A stretch of DNA of 7,444 bases from contig VBGO01000069.1 in the NCBI GenBank assembly GCA_005882525.1, positions 1 through 7,444 on the forward strand. Direction: 5' to 3'. A program made the translations under genes and the position numbers. How positions within the stretch are numbered: position 1 is the first letter of the stretch; each line of letters begins with the position of its first letter. The notes under the pieces are model-generated. The model ran no database searches. It was given only the letters and a program-made list of their open reading frames with translations, and was not told the origin of the DNA. Source of the DNA: Chloroflexota bacterium (GTDB lineage: Bacteria; Chloroflexota; Dormibacteria; CF-121). This document shows positions 6,307 to 7,444 of the stretch, piece after piece.

Positions 6307-7444
6307 CTAAAGCTCGCCGCGGACGACCCGTCGCCGGATCCACTCCTCGAAGAATCGTTCCTTGATCACATAGGCGCCACCACGTGGCTCCAGGTCGACC
6401 AGCTCGCGGTCGATCAGGGTCTGAATGGCACGCTGCACCGTCGTCGCCGGCCCGAGGTTCGCCCGCCGGCGGTAGTCCTCCCGGTAGATGTTGCGGCCAC
6501 CCCACTCGACCAGCGCCACCAGCAGGTTGCGTTGGGCAGGGGCCGAGTCGTGCCAGAGCACCGTCATCTGGGCGGCCTCGGCGTCGAGCACCCGGGCGAT
6601 GGCGGTCGAGACCAGCTCCTGGGTCGAGACCGGGAGGAGGGCCACCTCCCAGAGAAAGTGGGCCGCCTCCTGGGTGTCGTTGGGATGGGCCCCGGTGAAA
6701 TCGATCAGGGCGTAGACGGCGTCCTTGGGGACCGGCCGGCCACTGGCCCGAAAGCGCGCCATCAAGAAGCTGGCGAATTCCTGCCGCGGCAGCGGGCCGA
6801 GGGGGTAGGGGCGCGCCATCTTCAGGAGTGGCGCGTTGCGCTCGTGCACCGCTCGGCGGAGCAATGCCTGGCGCGATCCGAGCAGCGCGTACGACACATG
6901 CTGCTGGTGCTGGATCACGGCGCGCAGCTGCCGCAACAGCGTCGGACCGAGCTCCATCAGGTCCTGGAACTCGTCGAGGATGACCACCAACCGCTTTTTC
7001 TTGCCCGCGCGCGCGATCACCTCCGGCTGCCGGAAGATCTGCTCCAGCAGGGCATCGAGGCTGGGAACGCCGGCGCTGCCGGCCTCGAACGACAGCGACA
7101 CGTGGCCGTCGGTGTCGACGGTCAGCGTCGGGCGGACGCGAAACGCCTTTAAGTGCTGCACCACCCAGTCCTCGGCGCGCTGCGCCGGATTCTTGAAGGC
7201 CTCGAGATAGGCAGATGCCAGCCGGTCGGCGAGGCGGGCCCGGGAAGGGACGAGCATGCAATCGAGGTAGGCGACCGGGATGCCGGCCGCCTCCAGCCGG
7301 CGCTTCACCTCGAGGATCAGTGAGGTCTTGCCAAAGCGGCGGGGGGCTTCGATCAGGATGTTCTGGCCGCCGCGCAACTCGCGCTCGAGCACCCGCAAGT
7401 CGTCCTCGCGGTCGGTGAAGGCGTCGCCGGTGACGATCCGGCCG
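6307..7444 (-). CDS. AAA/STAND-like ATPase with C-terminal winged helix, N-terminus outside window
   Basis: At least 378 residues are visible; the frame is open to base 7444 and the GDAFTDREDDLRVLERELRGG segment, typical of the region just before the P-loop in archaeal-type (MNS clade) ATPases, shows the true start lies beyond the window rather than at the TTG at 7398. Counting from the first full codon (7443-7441), Walker A is APRRFGKT (33-40), Walker B is LVVILDEFQDL (152-162, with D157 and E158), and LLGSRQ (187-192) is in the sensor-1 position. Residues about 300-365 form a winged-helix-like end (LLVALVEWGG, TTVQRAIQTLIDRELVDL, FFEEWIRR). Related proteins often carry a nuclease-like DUF234 domain after this point; here the protein stops soon after FEEWIRR. 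The family uses ATP-driven conformational change, with unknown partners in most bacteria. It is convergent with padR and separated from it by the GC hairpin. Confidence 0.85.
   Translation of the reverse strand, partial: GRIVTGDAFTDREDDLRVLERELRGGQNILIEAPRRFGKTSLILEVKRRLEAAGIPVAYLDCMLVPSRARLADRLASAYLEAFKNPAQRAEDWVVQHLKAFRVRPTLTVDTDGHVSLSFEAGSAGVPSLDALLEQIFRQPEVIARAGKKKRLVVILDEFQDLMELGPTLLRQLRAVIQHQQHVSYALLGSRQALLRRAVHERNAPLLKMARPYPLGPLPRQEFASFLMARFRASGRPVPKDAVYALIDFTGAHPNDTQEAAHFLWEVALLPVSTQELVSTAIARVLDAEAAQMTVLWHDSAPAQRNLLVALVEWGGRNIYREDYRRRANLGPATTVQRAIQTLIDRELVDLEPRGGAYVIKERFFEEWIRRRVVRGEL

Noticed and set aside
6020..7261. Long minus-strand open frame (413 codons) across the ATPase and padR end
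   Set aside because: It runs through the intergenic hairpin, overlaps both real genes in other frames, and is low-complexity Arg/Pro/Gly/Ala.
1..7444. CRISPR array, tRNA, rRNA, insertion sequence or toxin-antitoxin pair
   Set aside because: No regularly spaced repeats, cloverleaf arms, transposase motifs or small paired genes were seen on reading either strand.

Overview
The window is a compact, high-GC bacterial chromosomal segment: four complete genes plus two genes cut by the window edges, with no non-coding stretch over about 140 bases. Nothing in it looks recently acquired (no insertion sequence, prophage, CRISPR array or tRNA). The taxon cannot be fixed from sequence alone. The Xer-type recombinase resembles those of Chloroflexota and candidate-phylum bacteria. 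That, the GC-rich coding and the apparent mix of leaderless genes with one strong Shine-Dalgarno gene would fit a soil or sediment member of the Chloroflexota/Dormibacterota type. This is a low-confidence impression.

Layout, left to right. (1) A short-chain dehydrogenase/reductase on the minus strand; its C-terminus lies beyond base 1. (2) A divergent intergenic region carrying a promoter for the dehydrogenase and, on the plus strand, a TACAAT -10 box inside a perfect 10+10 bp inverted repeat. (3) A plus-strand secreted lipoprotein with a predicted beta-propeller fold. (4) Convergent with it after only 10 bases, acnA (aconitate hydratase, 905 aa), on the minus strand. (5) 21 bases upstream of acnA and on the same strand, a tyrosine recombinase of the XerC/XerD type. 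(6) A 55-base divergent control region of unusual density: overlapping face-to-face -10 boxes and tandem 10-bp near-palindromes. (7) A plus-strand PadR-family repressor gene. (8) A very strong GC hairpin/G-run element between convergent genes. (9) A minus-strand AAA/STAND-like ATPase with a C-terminal winged helix, running off the right edge.

How the parts may work together: the clearest regulatory unit is the xer-padR divergent region, where the PadR protein is likely to repress its own promoter and, because the operator overlaps both -10 boxes, possibly the recombinase promoter as well. acnA is either read through from xer or starts from a weak promoter just ahead of its own ATG. The dehydrogenase, lipoprotein and ATPase have no visible functional link to these genes. 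I do not see a clear new multi-gene system; the most interesting items are the two control regions and the hairpin/G-quadruplex element.
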